Below, in pieces: positions 5,191 to 12,836 of a DNA stretch of 12,836 nt. A program made the translations under genes and the position numbers. Within the stretch, counting starts at the first letter, position 1; each line of letters opens with the position of its first letter. Under the pieces are notes generated by a model. The model was given only the letters and a program-made list of their open reading frames with translations, was not told the DNA's origin and did no database searches. Source of the DNA: Alphaproteobacteria bacterium (GTDB lineage: Bacteria > Pseudomonadota > Alphaproteobacteria > JANQSM01); assembly GCA_028284025.1 (NCBI GenBank), contig JANQSM010000079.1, positions 1 to 12,836 of the forward strand, in the 5' to 3' direction.

Positions 5191-8100
5191 TTACTGCGTC
5201 AGAGCGGCAACAAGTTGATCTGCACTCAACTCAATTCCTGCCAGGTTAACGTTACCAAAGAAATACCCTTTATTGTAAGCCGGCTGAGTCATCTTAGCCG
5301 CTTCAATCGGTGTTGTAGGTTCAAGAATTTCCAATTCATCTTCTTCATCCTCAGCTTCAGAGATTGTCTGAGCTAAAGCATCCGGGATAATTGGACCATT
5401 AGGGCCAAACACAAAGTTGATGAATGCATTGTTCGTTGATGTAGCCGTCACGCGGTCAACTGTCACATCAACATTACCTAACAGGGCCAGCTGAATTGCA
5501 CGGTTGATAACAACCGGGTTGGCAACTGTTCCAATACCGTTAGCAACCAGGGTGATATCAAAGTCATCGCCTGTTGCGGTGATACCGTTTGTCAGCCCAG
5601 GCTCATCATTAATAGAGCCATCCAGGTTTGTAATCGTGAAGTCGTTGGAAATAATAACCTGACCGTTCTCCAACAACACGTCGCGGTTACCGTTTTCAGT
5701 GAAGCTGAAAATAGTTCCTTGCGTTGTTGTGTTAACTTGCTGGAAGGTTGTCAAGCCACTGGCAACATCCAGTGCCACAACATCACCCAGGTTATCGAAC
5801 GCGATAGTGCCGTTACCGTTACCAGACGTAAAGTTCATGGCTTCAAATGGCGCCACAATGACATTCGCATATACGTTAGTTCCACCATCCGTACCAAAGT
5901 AGTTAAACTCTGCATTCAGGTGCTGGTTGCGGATTGTAATATCCTGCGCTGCTGTCCCGAATGTACCGGCAGTGACATAATAATCGCTCCAGGTTAGCGT
6001 GTTCATCAGGTTAGTGGTACTGATGATGCTACCATCTCCGGCATTCAGGATGAAGTCACCAAAGCCATTCATGAATGCGAAGTGACCTAATTCAAACTGT
6101 GAGGTCCCAAGACCATTGGTCGTAACAGATGTTGATCCATCATCCATGTTCACAATTGCACCTGCTGTGTTGTCAGCAATGCGAATGTCGTCAGCTACAA
6201 TATCGACGATCGTACCGAAACCACCAAGGTAGGTGCCACCACCCAGAATCGCTGTCGTGTCAGATGCTGCGATTGATAGGTCATTCACCAAATTGATGAA
6301 AATGTTGCGGTTTGATGCTAACTGAGAACCAAACTGGAATTCCAGGTCATGAGCATCTACAAATGCATCTCCACCACCAAATGTACTGGCTTGTGCCCCT
6401 GTCATAAAGCTCACCAGATTACCGGCATCAATATCAATGATATTCGCCTTGAAATTTGACATATCTGCAAACGTCACATTGTTGCCAGCAATTGCGGCAA
6501 ATGTACCACCTGCATCCAGATCAACAAGATCACCAAAGTGAACGTTATTTCCGGCATCCCATGTGCTGTTTGCTGCTGACAGAATACGTGTCAGAGAATC
6601 AACATGAATATTTTCAACAACATCAACACTGATTGATCCGTTTGCCGCAGAGATTAAACCGTTCTTCCCGAAGTAGAACCCGTCTCCGCCATTAGCGATC
6701 AGCTCAATGTTTCCAAGGTCGGCAACCAGTCGCCCGAAATCTCCGATTTCAATCTCACCAGGAACGGTCATAAAGATATTGCCGTTCAAAGCATGAGCAC
6801 CGAAGAAGTTTCCAGCGTAAATATTGTTAAACGTATCAATAAAGATAGATCCGTGTGCCCCCAAGAAGACATTGTCTCCGGCTAGCAAGCTGTTACCTGC
6901 CAACAGAATCAAGTGTGAGTCAGAAACTACCTTGTTGAAGCCATCCATAATGATGTTGTTGTAAGCAATCATCTTCCCGATGCCTGCAACTGTTCTTAAA
7001 GATGCATCAAAGCCAAGGTGAATATCCCGTAGTGCTGTTAGCAAGAACGAATCTGCCTGAGCATCTGCAAAATCCAGGAAGTGAATATTGTTGTCAGCCC
7101 AAACTGTCAGAGCACCGCGAGCATCAAGGTCTGTCCGCTCACCAAATACAACATCATTTCCGGCCATCCAGGTACTATCCCCGTTAGAGAAAATACGTGC
7201 CAGGTTGCCGATATTAATGTCATTTGCAACATCTACATAAATATTTCCATTGCGCGCAATAATGCGACCAGATTCACCTGTGCTGAAACCACCGTTGGTT
7301 TGCACCGTAATGTCACCAAAGCGACTTACAAGACGGCCATTATTACCAATGTCTACATTGTTAGCGGCAAAGATATCAATATCACCTGTGATTGCTCTAC
7401 CTGCAAAGTTGTTACCCATTACAATATCAAGGAATGAGTCAGCAAAGATTGACCCATTTGCTCTCCAGCGAACGTTATCACCACCAAAGATGTTGTGTGC
7501 GGCCAGAAGAATCAGATCACTCTCTGCTCTGATACGGCTGTCATCATTAAACATGATATTGTTCAGCGCCATAATGCGGCCAGAAGTTGTCACAGCTGAC
7601 AGAGAGGCACCATTTCCGATAGTCACATCGTTCAGAGCATTGACTAGGTAAGCTCCTGCATCAACATCTGCTAAAGATCCAAAAGTAATGTCATTCCTAG
7701 CAAACATGCTTAACATGCCATTGGTTCTGAAACGTACATTGTCACCAATAAATATGTCATGGCCCGCATCCATAAAGCTAAAGTCGTTAGCCAGGATACG
7801 CGTGTTCATACCAATATTAATGTCATTTTCTACATCGATGGAAAGATTACCCACATCAACCAAGATGCGGCCATTTTCACCCATGCTGAAGCCACCGTTT
7901 GTGGTGATTGTTACATCACCGCCGCGGCTGATCACACGGTTGTTATATCCGCCAAGGTCAATATCATTAGCGGCTGTCATGAAGACATCTCCGTTGATCG
8001 CGCGAACGATAAAGCGCTCACCGGAAGAAGTAATGTTAAAGAATGAATCAATAAAGACAGACCCATCTGCACGCAGATACACGTCATCGCCTGTGGCGTT

Positions 8101-9960
8101 AATGTTATAGCTAGACAGAATGATCAAATCATTTGATGCAAATACATGGTTATTGCCCAAGAAATTAATCTCGTCACCGGTTAACCGCCCTGTTCCATTT
8201 GTTGCGCGGAGTTTAGCGTTTTCTGCCAAAGTAACATTATGGTACAGCGCATTAACAAAGTAGCTTTCAGCGCGTAAGACATTGTGGAATACGCTATCCG
8301 CAGCCAGATCAAGGAAGATCGTTCCGTTCACAGCGCGCATACCATCCATCTGAACATCGCCACCGCGACGTCTTACTTCGGCACTTTCTCCAATTTCAAT
8401 TGGATCACTGAAGTCAGCCTGTTCAATAAAGATTCCTTCAGAGTCGTTTCCAGTGAAAGCGCGTGCCGTCAAGTGTGCCACACTTCCGATATCAAAGAAG
8501 TTCAATGCTTGTCCAATTGATCTACCAGCCCGCATCATCAAAGACCCGTTAAGGACATTAACAATACCATTACCTGCGGTTAGAATGTCATTCCCGGCGA
8601 ATAGCGCCAACGTGCCATCAGGGTTATATGAAAGATTCCCCTGAACAATCACATCATCACTGGCAGCAAACGTTACATTATCACCATTGGTAATCGTGAA
8701 ATCATCTTTAATAGTAACATTGCCGTCTGCGGCGATTACTTCAAGATCAGCATTTTGAAGGAAGTTATTCAGGTCAGTCGTTGTAAGCTCAGTAACACCA
8801 TTACCTTCTGTGTCCAATGCTTGCTGAACATTAACTGCATCAGATTCAACAGTTAGAAGACCATTTTCACCAATAAATCCGCCTGCAAGATTAATGTTGG
8901 CACCAGACAACATTACTTCTTCATCCCCACGGATGTAAACGTTTCCACCATTCCCGATCAGAGGGAAAGCACGTGCAGAAATTTCACCATCAACATCAAC
9001 GGCACCGTCAGACTCAATTGTGACATTTCCGGCGTTCCAGCCAATCAAATTTCCATTCGCACGAATTTCACCGCTGACGCTGATTGTTCCTGCGTCAGAT
9101 GCAAGAACAATGTCACCTTCCTGGTTCAAGAATGTGTTGGCAGCGATAACACCATCCATGTTAATAACCTGATCCAAAACTGCTGCTGCGGAAGATGCCT
9201 CTAGAACAACTTGACCTCCGTGAGCAATAATATCACCTGAGTTATGGATTTGGTGATCCATTGGTTGACCGTCCGGGCCAACTGCTGGTGGCGCTGACAC
9301 CTGATTAGGCGTAGCAAAGTTGATTAATTTATCGCCGTAGAAATCCACCGTAAATGCTTCACCAGAAGCCAAAGTAACTTTACCCAGATTCGCTCTAATT
9401 GTTCCGCTGTTTTCAACACCCGGAGCAACCAACGCAACCAGACCACCCGTATTTGCTGTGATTTTACCCTGGTTAATAATCCCTCCGGGATTATCTGGCA
9501 CAATGTTAAAATTAAAATTACCCGCCATAAAGTTGCTATTTTCAGTATCTATAGGCGAACCAATAAAGCTATTAACATTAATTTCAGCAGTAGACGTAAA
9601 TAACATACCGTTACTATTAATAAGGAACAGGTTTCCGTTAGCGTCAATGCGTGCACGCACAACCGAAGCATTATTACCTACAACGCGTAGCAAGAAATTT
9701 GAATCAGAGTTCGGCTGGAAAATATTCATCTGATCACCAGCAGCCGTCATTTGAAAGTCATCCGCTTCCATAATCGCGCTCTGGGACACCTGGTTGATGT
9801 CTACCTGGTTAGGATTGACTTGCGTTGCCGTAGCCGATCCTGCAACTGTATTCGGATTTGTAAGGATAACCTCTGCATTTGCGACCCCTGCGGATAAAGC
9901 AACTGCACTTGCGGAAATAGCCAAAAGATTGAAAAATTTCTTACCTGCACTCGTTTTCAT
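5191..9960 (-). CDS. Very large secreted beta-helix protein with two-partner-secretion (filamentous haemagglutinin) N-terminal domain
   Basis: This encodes 1589 residues. The signal peptide covers residues 1-29, with likely cleavage at A-N-A|E. Residues ~30-220 match the TPS/haemagglutination-activity domain: FQPNSDSNFLLRVVGN, LFLINSNGMLF (the usual NPNG reads NSNG), FMAGNFNF, ITANTGGLVALVAP and VDFYGD. Residues ~220-1500 are Asn-, Gly- and Asp-rich strands typical of a right-handed beta-helix, with a ~202-residue super-repeat between 564 and 1180. An acidic linker (~1535-1548) leads to a short tail ending in ADQLVAALTQ. I find no cysteine. There is no C-terminal autotransporter barrel. Known role of such proteins: surface or released adhesins exported by a TpsB outer-membrane partner. 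No tpsB gene is in the window. AAGGTG on the minus strand precedes the ATG by about 5 nt. An adhesin role is inference. Confidence 0.88.
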   Translation of the reverse strand: MKTSAGKKFFNLLAISASAVALSAGVANAEVILTNPNTVAGSATATQVNPNQVDINQVSQSAIMEADDFQMTAAGDQMNIFQPNSDSNFLLRVVGNNASVVRARIDANGNLFLINSNGMLFTSTAEINVNSFIGSPIDTENSNFMAGNFNFNIVPDNPGGIINQGKITANTGGLVALVAPGVENSGTIRANLGKVTLASGEAFTVDFYGDKLINFATPNQVSAPPAVGPDGQPMDHQIHNSGDIIAHGGQVVLEASSAAAVLDQVINMDGVIAANTFLNQEGDIVLASDAGTISVSGEIRANGNLIGWNAGNVTIESDGAVDVDGEISARAFPLIGNGGNVYIRGDEEVMLSGANINLAGGFIGENGLLTVESDAVNVQQALDTEGNGVTELTTTDLNNFLQNADLEVIAADGNVTIKDDFTITNGDNVTFAASDDVIVQGNLSYNPDGTLALFAGNDILTAGNGIVNVLNGSLMMRAGRSIGQALNFFDIGSVAHLTARAFTGNDSEGIFIEQADFSDPIEIGESAEVRRRGGDVQMDGMRAVNGTIFLDLAADSVFHNVLRAESYFVNALYHNVTLAENAKLRATNGTGRLTGDEINFLGNNHVFASNDLIILSSYNINATGDDVYLRADGSVFIDSFFNITSSGERFIVRAINGDVFMTAANDIDLGGYNNRVISRGGDVTITTNGGFSMGENGRILVDVGNLSIDVENDINIGMNTRILANDFSFMDAGHDIFIGDNVRFRTNGMLSMFARNDITFGSLADVDAGAYLVNALNDVTIGNGASLSAVTTSGRIMALNNIMFNDDSRIRAESDLILLAAHNIFGGDNVRWRANGSIFADSFLDIVMGNNFAGRAITGDIDIFAANNVDIGNNGRLVSRFGDITVQTNGGFSTGESGRIIARNGNIYVDVANDINIGNLARIFSNGDSTWMAGNDVVFGERTDLDARGALTVWADNNIHFLDFADAQADSFLLTALRDIHLGFDASLRTVAGIGKMIAYNNIIMDGFNKVVSDSHLILLAGNSLLAGDNVFLGAHGSIFIDTFNNIYAGNFFGAHALNGNIFMTVPGEIEIGDFGRLVADLGNIELIANGGDGFYFGKNGLISAANGSISVDVVENIHVDSLTRILSAANSTWDAGNNVHFGDLVDLDAGGTFAAIAGNNVTFADMSNFKANIIDIDAGNLVSFMTGAQASTFGGGDAFVDAHDLEFQFGSQLASNRNIFINLVNDLSIAASDTTAILGGGTYLGGFGTIVDIVADDIRIADNTAGAIVNMDDGSTSVTTNGLGTSQFELGHFAFMNGFGDFILNAGDGSIISTTNLMNTLTWSDYYVTAGTFGTAAQDITIRNQHLNAEFNYFGTDGGTNVYANVIVAPFEAMNFTSGNGNGTIAFDNLGDVVALDVASGLTTFQQVNTTTQGTIFSFTENGNRDVLLENGQVIISNDFTITNLDGSINDEPGLTNGITATGDDFDITLVANGIGTVANPVVINRAIQLALLGNVDVTVDRVTATSTNNAFINFVFGPNGPIIPDALAQTISEAEDEEDELEILEPTTPIEAAKMTQPAYNKGYFFGNVNLAGIELSADQLVAALTQ
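6421..8271 (-). repeat. ~202-residue (about 606-bp) super-repeat in the beta-helix
   Basis: Marker segments recur at 201-204-residue spacing. GSVFIDSF at residue 633 recurs as GSIFADSF at 836 and GSIFIDTF at 1037. NGGFSMGENGRI at 688 recurs as NGGFSTGESGRI at 889 and in degenerate form near 1090. AESYFVNAL at 564 recurs as AGAYLVNAL at 768 and ADSFLLTAL at 969. DINIG followed by a TRIL-like segment occurs near 713, 914 and 1117. The units are roughly 8065-8271 (second half only), 7456-8064, 6853-7455 and 6421-6852 (first part). The copies differ throughout, so the duplications are old. Confidence 0.8.
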
Positions 9961-9991
9961 AACACACCTTTTTGTATTGGTTTTTAAAAAT

Positions 9992-10010
9992 ACTCAATTA
10001 TTGGCTGAGT
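9992..10010 (-). promoter_or_regulatory. Possible weak hairpin in the leader of the TPS-domain gene
   Basis: Read on the minus strand, ACTCA, nine bases and TGAGT can pair, followed by ATTTTT. The hairpin lies about 30 nt before the start codon. It could be a weak attenuator, an operator or chance. The 5-bp stem is short. Confidence 0.2.
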
Positions 10011-10235
10011 TATTACCATATAAAAATTTCATAATCAACCAAAAAATTAGAATTATTTAACAACCATGATCCATTTTCACTGAGCTTGCTTAAGGCCTTA
10101 GTCGTTCATTGTCGCCAAATAAAATAAACGTGTTGGACACCATACGCCGTTTCTGTACAAAATCAAGAAAAATCTTTAAAAAAGAAAATAAAATTTTGGG
10201 AATAAAACGATAAAAATGGAGAAGTGTTTGAGAAC

Positions 10236-10279
10236 TTTCCATTATTTCAAGGCCATAGCGGCCCGAATTAAAATGGAAA
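10236..10279. repeat. Nested inverted repeat downstream of the antiporter gene
   Basis: TTTCCATT (10236-10243) and AATGGAAA (10272-10279) are exact inverse copies. Inside them GGCC-5 nt-GGCC (10251-10263) forms a second small stem. It lies 17 bp after the stop of the antiporter gene, where a terminator would be expected, but no T-run follows directly on the minus strand. It may protect or end the transcript in another way. Confidence 0.45.
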
Positions 10280-10295
10280 CTCTAGGTGATAAAAA

Positions 10296-11540
10296 CTATA
10301 CTGATTGTTTCTCTTTTAAATACTTTGTGGTTTTAACAAATTTCATTGCGATCGGTGCCAGCAAGGTATTTACAATCGACATTATAACGACCGCAGAAAA
10401 CATATATTTTACAATGGGATCTGCAGAGTCATCAAACAGTCCCGCCTGGAAGGCAATTCCTGCGACAATAAGGTCCAGTGACCCTTTCGCCGTCAACCCT
10501 ATCCCTATCAGAAAAGATTGCCGTGTACTGGCTCCTAAATATTTTGCAGACAACCCCCCTCCGATCACCTTGCTGGCGATGGAACATATCAACAGGGCAA
10601 GGATAAAGAATGGAATGTTCATCAAAGCTTCCATGCTAAGTTGCAGCCCGATGGAGGCAAAGAAGATCGGTGCGAAGAATCCCAAAGTCAATCCTTCAAT
10701 CTGGGTCGTTACCGTATTATAGGTCTTGGTATTGACAGTTTTACGCTCAAAAAATAAACCGGCAAGAAATGCGCCAATCAAAAAGTGCATATCCATGGCT
10801 TTGGCCATCAAGGCAAATGTCAGTGCAAAAATAACCAAGGCACTAAATTCAAACTCATCCGATACCACCTTGCGCAAGAGCTTGCCAACAATCGGAAAAA
10901 TAAATTTCCCTACAATATAGACCATCACGAAGAACATACTGATACGCCCCAGCACCTCAAATAGTTCGTCCGTATTGGGCAATGTATTCGTCTTGATAAG
11001 ATCCGTCAGCAGCACAAGGAAAATCAGAGCGGCCACTTCAACAAAAAAGGCGGCAGACACCATGACTTTACCATAGGATCGATCCAGAATCTCCAGATCC
11101 ATTAAGCTTTTGACCAGAATTGGCACAGCAGTAATGGCAATAATAATGCACAAGAAAAAGATATGAATATACTTACGTGGAGAATCTTCCAGAAACAAAT
11201 GGCCAAGCCCTGCCCCCAACACAAATGCCATCAGCAGGGAAAACAAGGCCACCACAATGGATCGCCGGCCGGCACGTGCCAGATCTTTAGGTTCAAGCTC
11301 CATCCCGGCGCGGAGCATAAGGAAGAAAATTCCGAAACTGGTCAGAGCTTGAAAAACCTCATTTTCTGAAACACCCGAAAGCACGGGAAAACTGGTGGAA
11401 AAATTAGTGATAATTGCGCCCAGCACTACGCCAGAAACCAGCTCCCCAACCAGAACTGTCTGACCCATCCGCGCAGAAATTTCCCCGAAAATTCGGGTAA
11501 ACACCAGAATCACCAGGACAAAGTAGAAGATTTCATTCAT
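10296..11540 (-). CDS. CPA2-family cation:proton antiporter (membrane domain only)
   Basis: This encodes 414 residues, nearly all hydrophobic, with about 12 predicted membrane segments. The family pattern is clear: VGELVSGVVLGAI near residue 31, FGIFFLMLRAGMELEPKDL at 69-87, ITAVPILVKSL at 136-146, LIGAFLAGLFF at 254-264 and GLTAKGSLDLIVAGI at 348-362. It would exchange K+ or Na+ for H+ across the inner membrane. The TrkA-N/RCK regulatory domain of KefB/KefC is absent. The position normally holding the Asp-Asp or Asn-Asp ion-binding pair (after VSAA) reads Val167-Glu168. The start is fixed by an in-frame stop 12 bp upstream, although the ribosome site is weak (CAGG close to the ATG). The gene stands between the flavoprotein gene and the large secreted-protein gene on the same strand, with separate intergenic gaps. 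The substrate is unknown. Confidence 0.85.
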   Translation of the reverse strand: MNEIFYFVLVILVFTRIFGEISARMGQTVLVGELVSGVVLGAIITNFSTSFPVLSGVSENEVFQALTSFGIFFLMLRAGMELEPKDLARAGRRSIVVALFSLLMAFVLGAGLGHLFLEDSPRKYIHIFFLCIIIAITAVPILVKSLMDLEILDRSYGKVMVSAAFFVEVAALIFLVLLTDLIKTNTLPNTDELFEVLGRISMFFVMVYIVGKFIFPIVGKLLRKVVSDEFEFSALVIFALTFALMAKAMDMHFLIGAFLAGLFFERKTVNTKTYNTVTTQIEGLTLGFFAPIFFASIGLQLSMEALMNIPFFILALLICSIASKVIGGGLSAKYLGASTRQSFLIGIGLTAKGSLDLIVAGIAFQAGLFDDSADPIVKYMFSAVVIMSIVNTLLAPIAMKFVKTTKYLKEKQSV

Positions 11541-11625
11541 GACCTGGGTATACTAAACCAGCCATAATGATTTAAAAACAATCAAAGGTTGTAAATTCAC
11601 CCTACCTATGTGTATAACCTTGCAC

Positions 11626-12213
11626 TTAGTACGGGACGCCCTTTGCACGCTCTGCTTTCAAGGCACGACCATACCATTCCAGTTCATCCAGAAACTTACT
11701 CGCAGCCTTGGTCAAATAGGGAGACGTATCTTCCCCGTCCTCACCTAAACTTTGAGTAATTTTGCTAACGTGCAACGCAGATGGAATAGCTGGCATGCCA
11801 AGCTCCGCCAGGTAGCCGCGTAAATGCACCGCTACCCGCGCGCCACCGAACCCACCTACAGAATAGGCGACAACCGCGGAAGGACGAAATCCATATTCTT
11901 CAAGGAAGTGGTCAACCAAGTTTGAAAGGCCCGGCTGGATAGTATGGTTATATTCCCCCGCCACCAAAACATATGCATCAGTATCTGCATAAAGGTCGGC
12001 CAGTTTTTGAAGGTTTTCAGGTGCTTCTCCCTTTGGGTATTCTTTGTACATTCTATCCAGAATTGGTAAATCAACTTCCTTGGCATCAACAAATGTCACA
12101 GTGTGGCCACGAGCCTCCAGTTGGTTTTGAACAAATTTAACTGCCCGAATACCGTTGCGATCGCGTCGGTATGACCCATAAAAAATAACTATGTTCAATC
12201 CTTTGTTTGCCAT
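11626..12213 (-). CDS. NADPH-dependent FMN reductase-like flavoprotein
   Basis: This encodes 195 residues with a flavodoxin-like fold, the usual size for the NADPH-dependent FMN reductase family. The FMN phosphate loop is GSYRRDRNG at residues 13-21. The second family motif is GEYNHTIQPGLSNLVDH at 86-102, where family members commonly have PEYN-x-S/G-x-PG-x-LKN-x-ID. YSVGGFGGAR at 117-126 forms the third flavin-contacting loop. AAAGGAA on the minus strand about 7-8 nt before the ATG supports the start. Known activities in the family include FMN, quinone, azo-dye and chromate reduction. The physiological substrate cannot be told. It is divergent from the RNA methyltransferase gene and 85 bp upstream of the antiporter gene. 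Confidence 0.87.
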   Translation of the reverse strand: MANKGLNIVIFYGSYRRDRNGIRAVKFVQNQLEARGHTVTFVDAKEVDLPILDRMYKEYPKGEAPENLQKLADLYADTDAYVLVAGEYNHTIQPGLSNLVDHFLEEYGFRPSAVVAYSVGGFGGARVAVHLRGYLAELGMPAIPSALHVSKITQSLGEDGEDTSPYLTKAASKFLDELEWYGRALKAERAKGVPY

Positions 12214-12284
12214 TGTGATTTCCTTTCTGTATGTCTTATGCGGTAAAAACTAATGTAGACCATAATCTAGAAAGTCAAAATGAA

Positions 12285-12836
12285 ATGGCGCTTGCAATTG
12301 GGGATATTATTGAGCTGGAAATTACCCAGCTAAATAAAGATTTTCACGGACAGGGAAATCTGGGAAAAATGAAAGTTGCCGTACCTGCGACTCTGCCCGG
12401 AGAAACCGTGAAGGCTGAAATTGTCAAGCGGGGGCGCCGCAGAATGGTTGCCAAACTACAAGAGGTTTTAACCCCTTCCCCCGATCGTATTGCGCCAGGT
12501 TGCAAGCATTTTGGTGAATGTGCCGGCTGCCAGTTTCAGCATCTTAATTATGACAAACAGCTTGCAATCAAAGTAGATAAAATCCGTGAATACTTGGATG
12601 AATTTGCCAAAGACCTGACGTTACCTGAATTTACCATTATCCCGGCAAATTCTCCCTATCATTATCGCAACAGCATTACCCAGCATGGCCCCGGCGAACC
12701 AGGATTCTGGCAGATTAAGGGCATTGGTATGATGCGCAATACAGAATGCCCTGTCACTGTACCTGCTGTTGAAACAGCTTTACAGGATCAACGTAAAACC
12801 GGATTCCAGAAATTTATGGAAAAAGGCATAGACAAC
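12285..12836 (+). CDS. RlmD/TrmA-family RNA (uracil-5-)-methyltransferase, 5' part
   Basis: This gives 184 residues from ATG 12285, and the frame is still open at the window end. A TRAM RNA-binding domain occupies about residues 5-60 (GDIIELEITQLNKDFHGQGN through GETVKAEIVK). The iron-sulfur cysteines follow: C73-x5-C79-x2-C82, and C155 in NTECPV. YRNSITQH near residue 127 matches the start of the RumA-type central domain. The catalytic SAM-binding domain lies outside the window. Known role: SAM-dependent formation of 5-methyluridine in 23S rRNA or tRNA, with the 4Fe-4S cluster typical of RlmD-like enzymes. An in-frame ATG at 12231 would add 18 residues, but it has no ribosome site and would place the start ahead of a possible CATAAT -10 box at 12261-12266. 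I therefore prefer 12285. RlmC and RlmD cannot be separated from this part. Confidence 0.87.
   Translation, partial: MALAIGDIIELEITQLNKDFHGQGNLGKMKVAVPATLPGETVKAEIVKRGRRRMVAKLQEVLTPSPDRIAPGCKHFGECAGCQFQHLNYDKQLAIKVDKIREYLDEFAKDLTLPEFTIIPANSPYHYRNSITQHGPGEPGFWQIKGIGMMRNTECPVTVPAVETALQDQRKTGFQKFMEKGIDN

Larger units (their letters stand above)
9961..10295. other. 335-bp intergenic region upstream of the TPS-domain gene
   Basis: This AT-rich stretch separates two minus-strand genes and must carry the end of the antiporter transcript and the promoter of the large gene. I see no convincing gene. It contains a 10-bp palindrome TAAGGCCTTA (10091-10100), an ACTCA/TGAGT inverted repeat (9992-10010) in the leader, and a larger inverted repeat at 10236-10279. 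Promoter candidates for the minus strand (TTGATT with TATGGT at 16 bp, TTGGTT with TATGGT at 16 bp) are weak. A long poly-A/T tract occupies about 10160-10200. Confidence 0.5.

Noticed and set aside
7081..8110. Several plus-strand open frames of 95-140 codons inside the large beta-helix gene
   Set aside because: They are shadows of a repetitive coding sequence. They recur at similar positions because the gene itself repeats, and none has a domain.
10216..10722. 168-codon plus-strand open frame starting in the intergenic region
   Set aside because: Most of it is antisense to the antiporter gene, whose transmembrane pattern and motifs are clear. Its product lacks any recognisable feature.

Overview
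The window most likely comes from a Gram-negative bacterium, and an alphaproteobacterium is my best guess. The evidence is a Tad (Flp-type IV) pilus cluster, a lipobox-bearing lipoprotein and a very large exported protein with a two-partner-secretion domain. The species cannot be named from the sequence. Apart from the two edge genes, every gene looks intact. I see no tRNA, rRNA, CRISPR array, insertion sequence or phage gene.

Region 1 (1-2764) is the end of a tad pilus cluster. It holds the 3' part of tadC (inner-membrane platform), a TadD-type TPR lipoprotein on the opposite strand, and two consecutive TadE/TadF-type minor pseudopilins, both with a G|xxxxE prepilin-peptidase motif. TadD is turned around relative to its partners, and its TATAAT box lies only 7 nt upstream of its ATG.

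Region 2 (2761-5163) contains a small two-helix membrane protein with a CPLC motif (unknown function). An AT-rich control region follows, with a near-consensus sigma70 promoter flanked by repeated AAGTTAC/GTAACTT heptamers and a separate 10-bp inverted repeat. Then come an atypical short-chain dehydrogenase-like protein and, convergent to it, a class I amidotransferase-like peptidase of the gamma-glutamyl-GABA hydrolase (PuuD) family. The latter seems to be read from an extended -10 promoter that leaves almost no leader.

Region 3 (5126-9960) is one minus-strand gene for a 1589-residue secreted beta-helix protein. It has a signal peptide, an N-terminal filamentous-haemagglutinin/TPS domain, long beta-helical repeats including about three copies of a ~202-residue super-repeat, an acidic linker and a short C-terminal tail. 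It ends in a textbook rho-independent terminator. No TpsB transporter gene is present in the window.

Region 4 (9961-12836) has a 335-bp intergenic stretch, a CPA2-type cation:proton antiporter in which the usual acidic pair of the ion site reads Val-Glu, an NADPH-dependent FMN reductase-like flavoprotein, and, divergent from it, the 5' part of an RlmD/TrmA-family RNA uracil-5-methyltransferase with a TRAM domain and iron-sulfur cysteines.

The tad genes and the large adhesin-like protein are both plausible surface-attachment functions, but nothing in the sequence links them directly. I found no clear new multi-gene system. The points most worth a second look are the altered antiporter site, the near-leaderless promoters, the heptamer-flanked promoter, the inverted tadD and the super-repeat protein without a visible partner.
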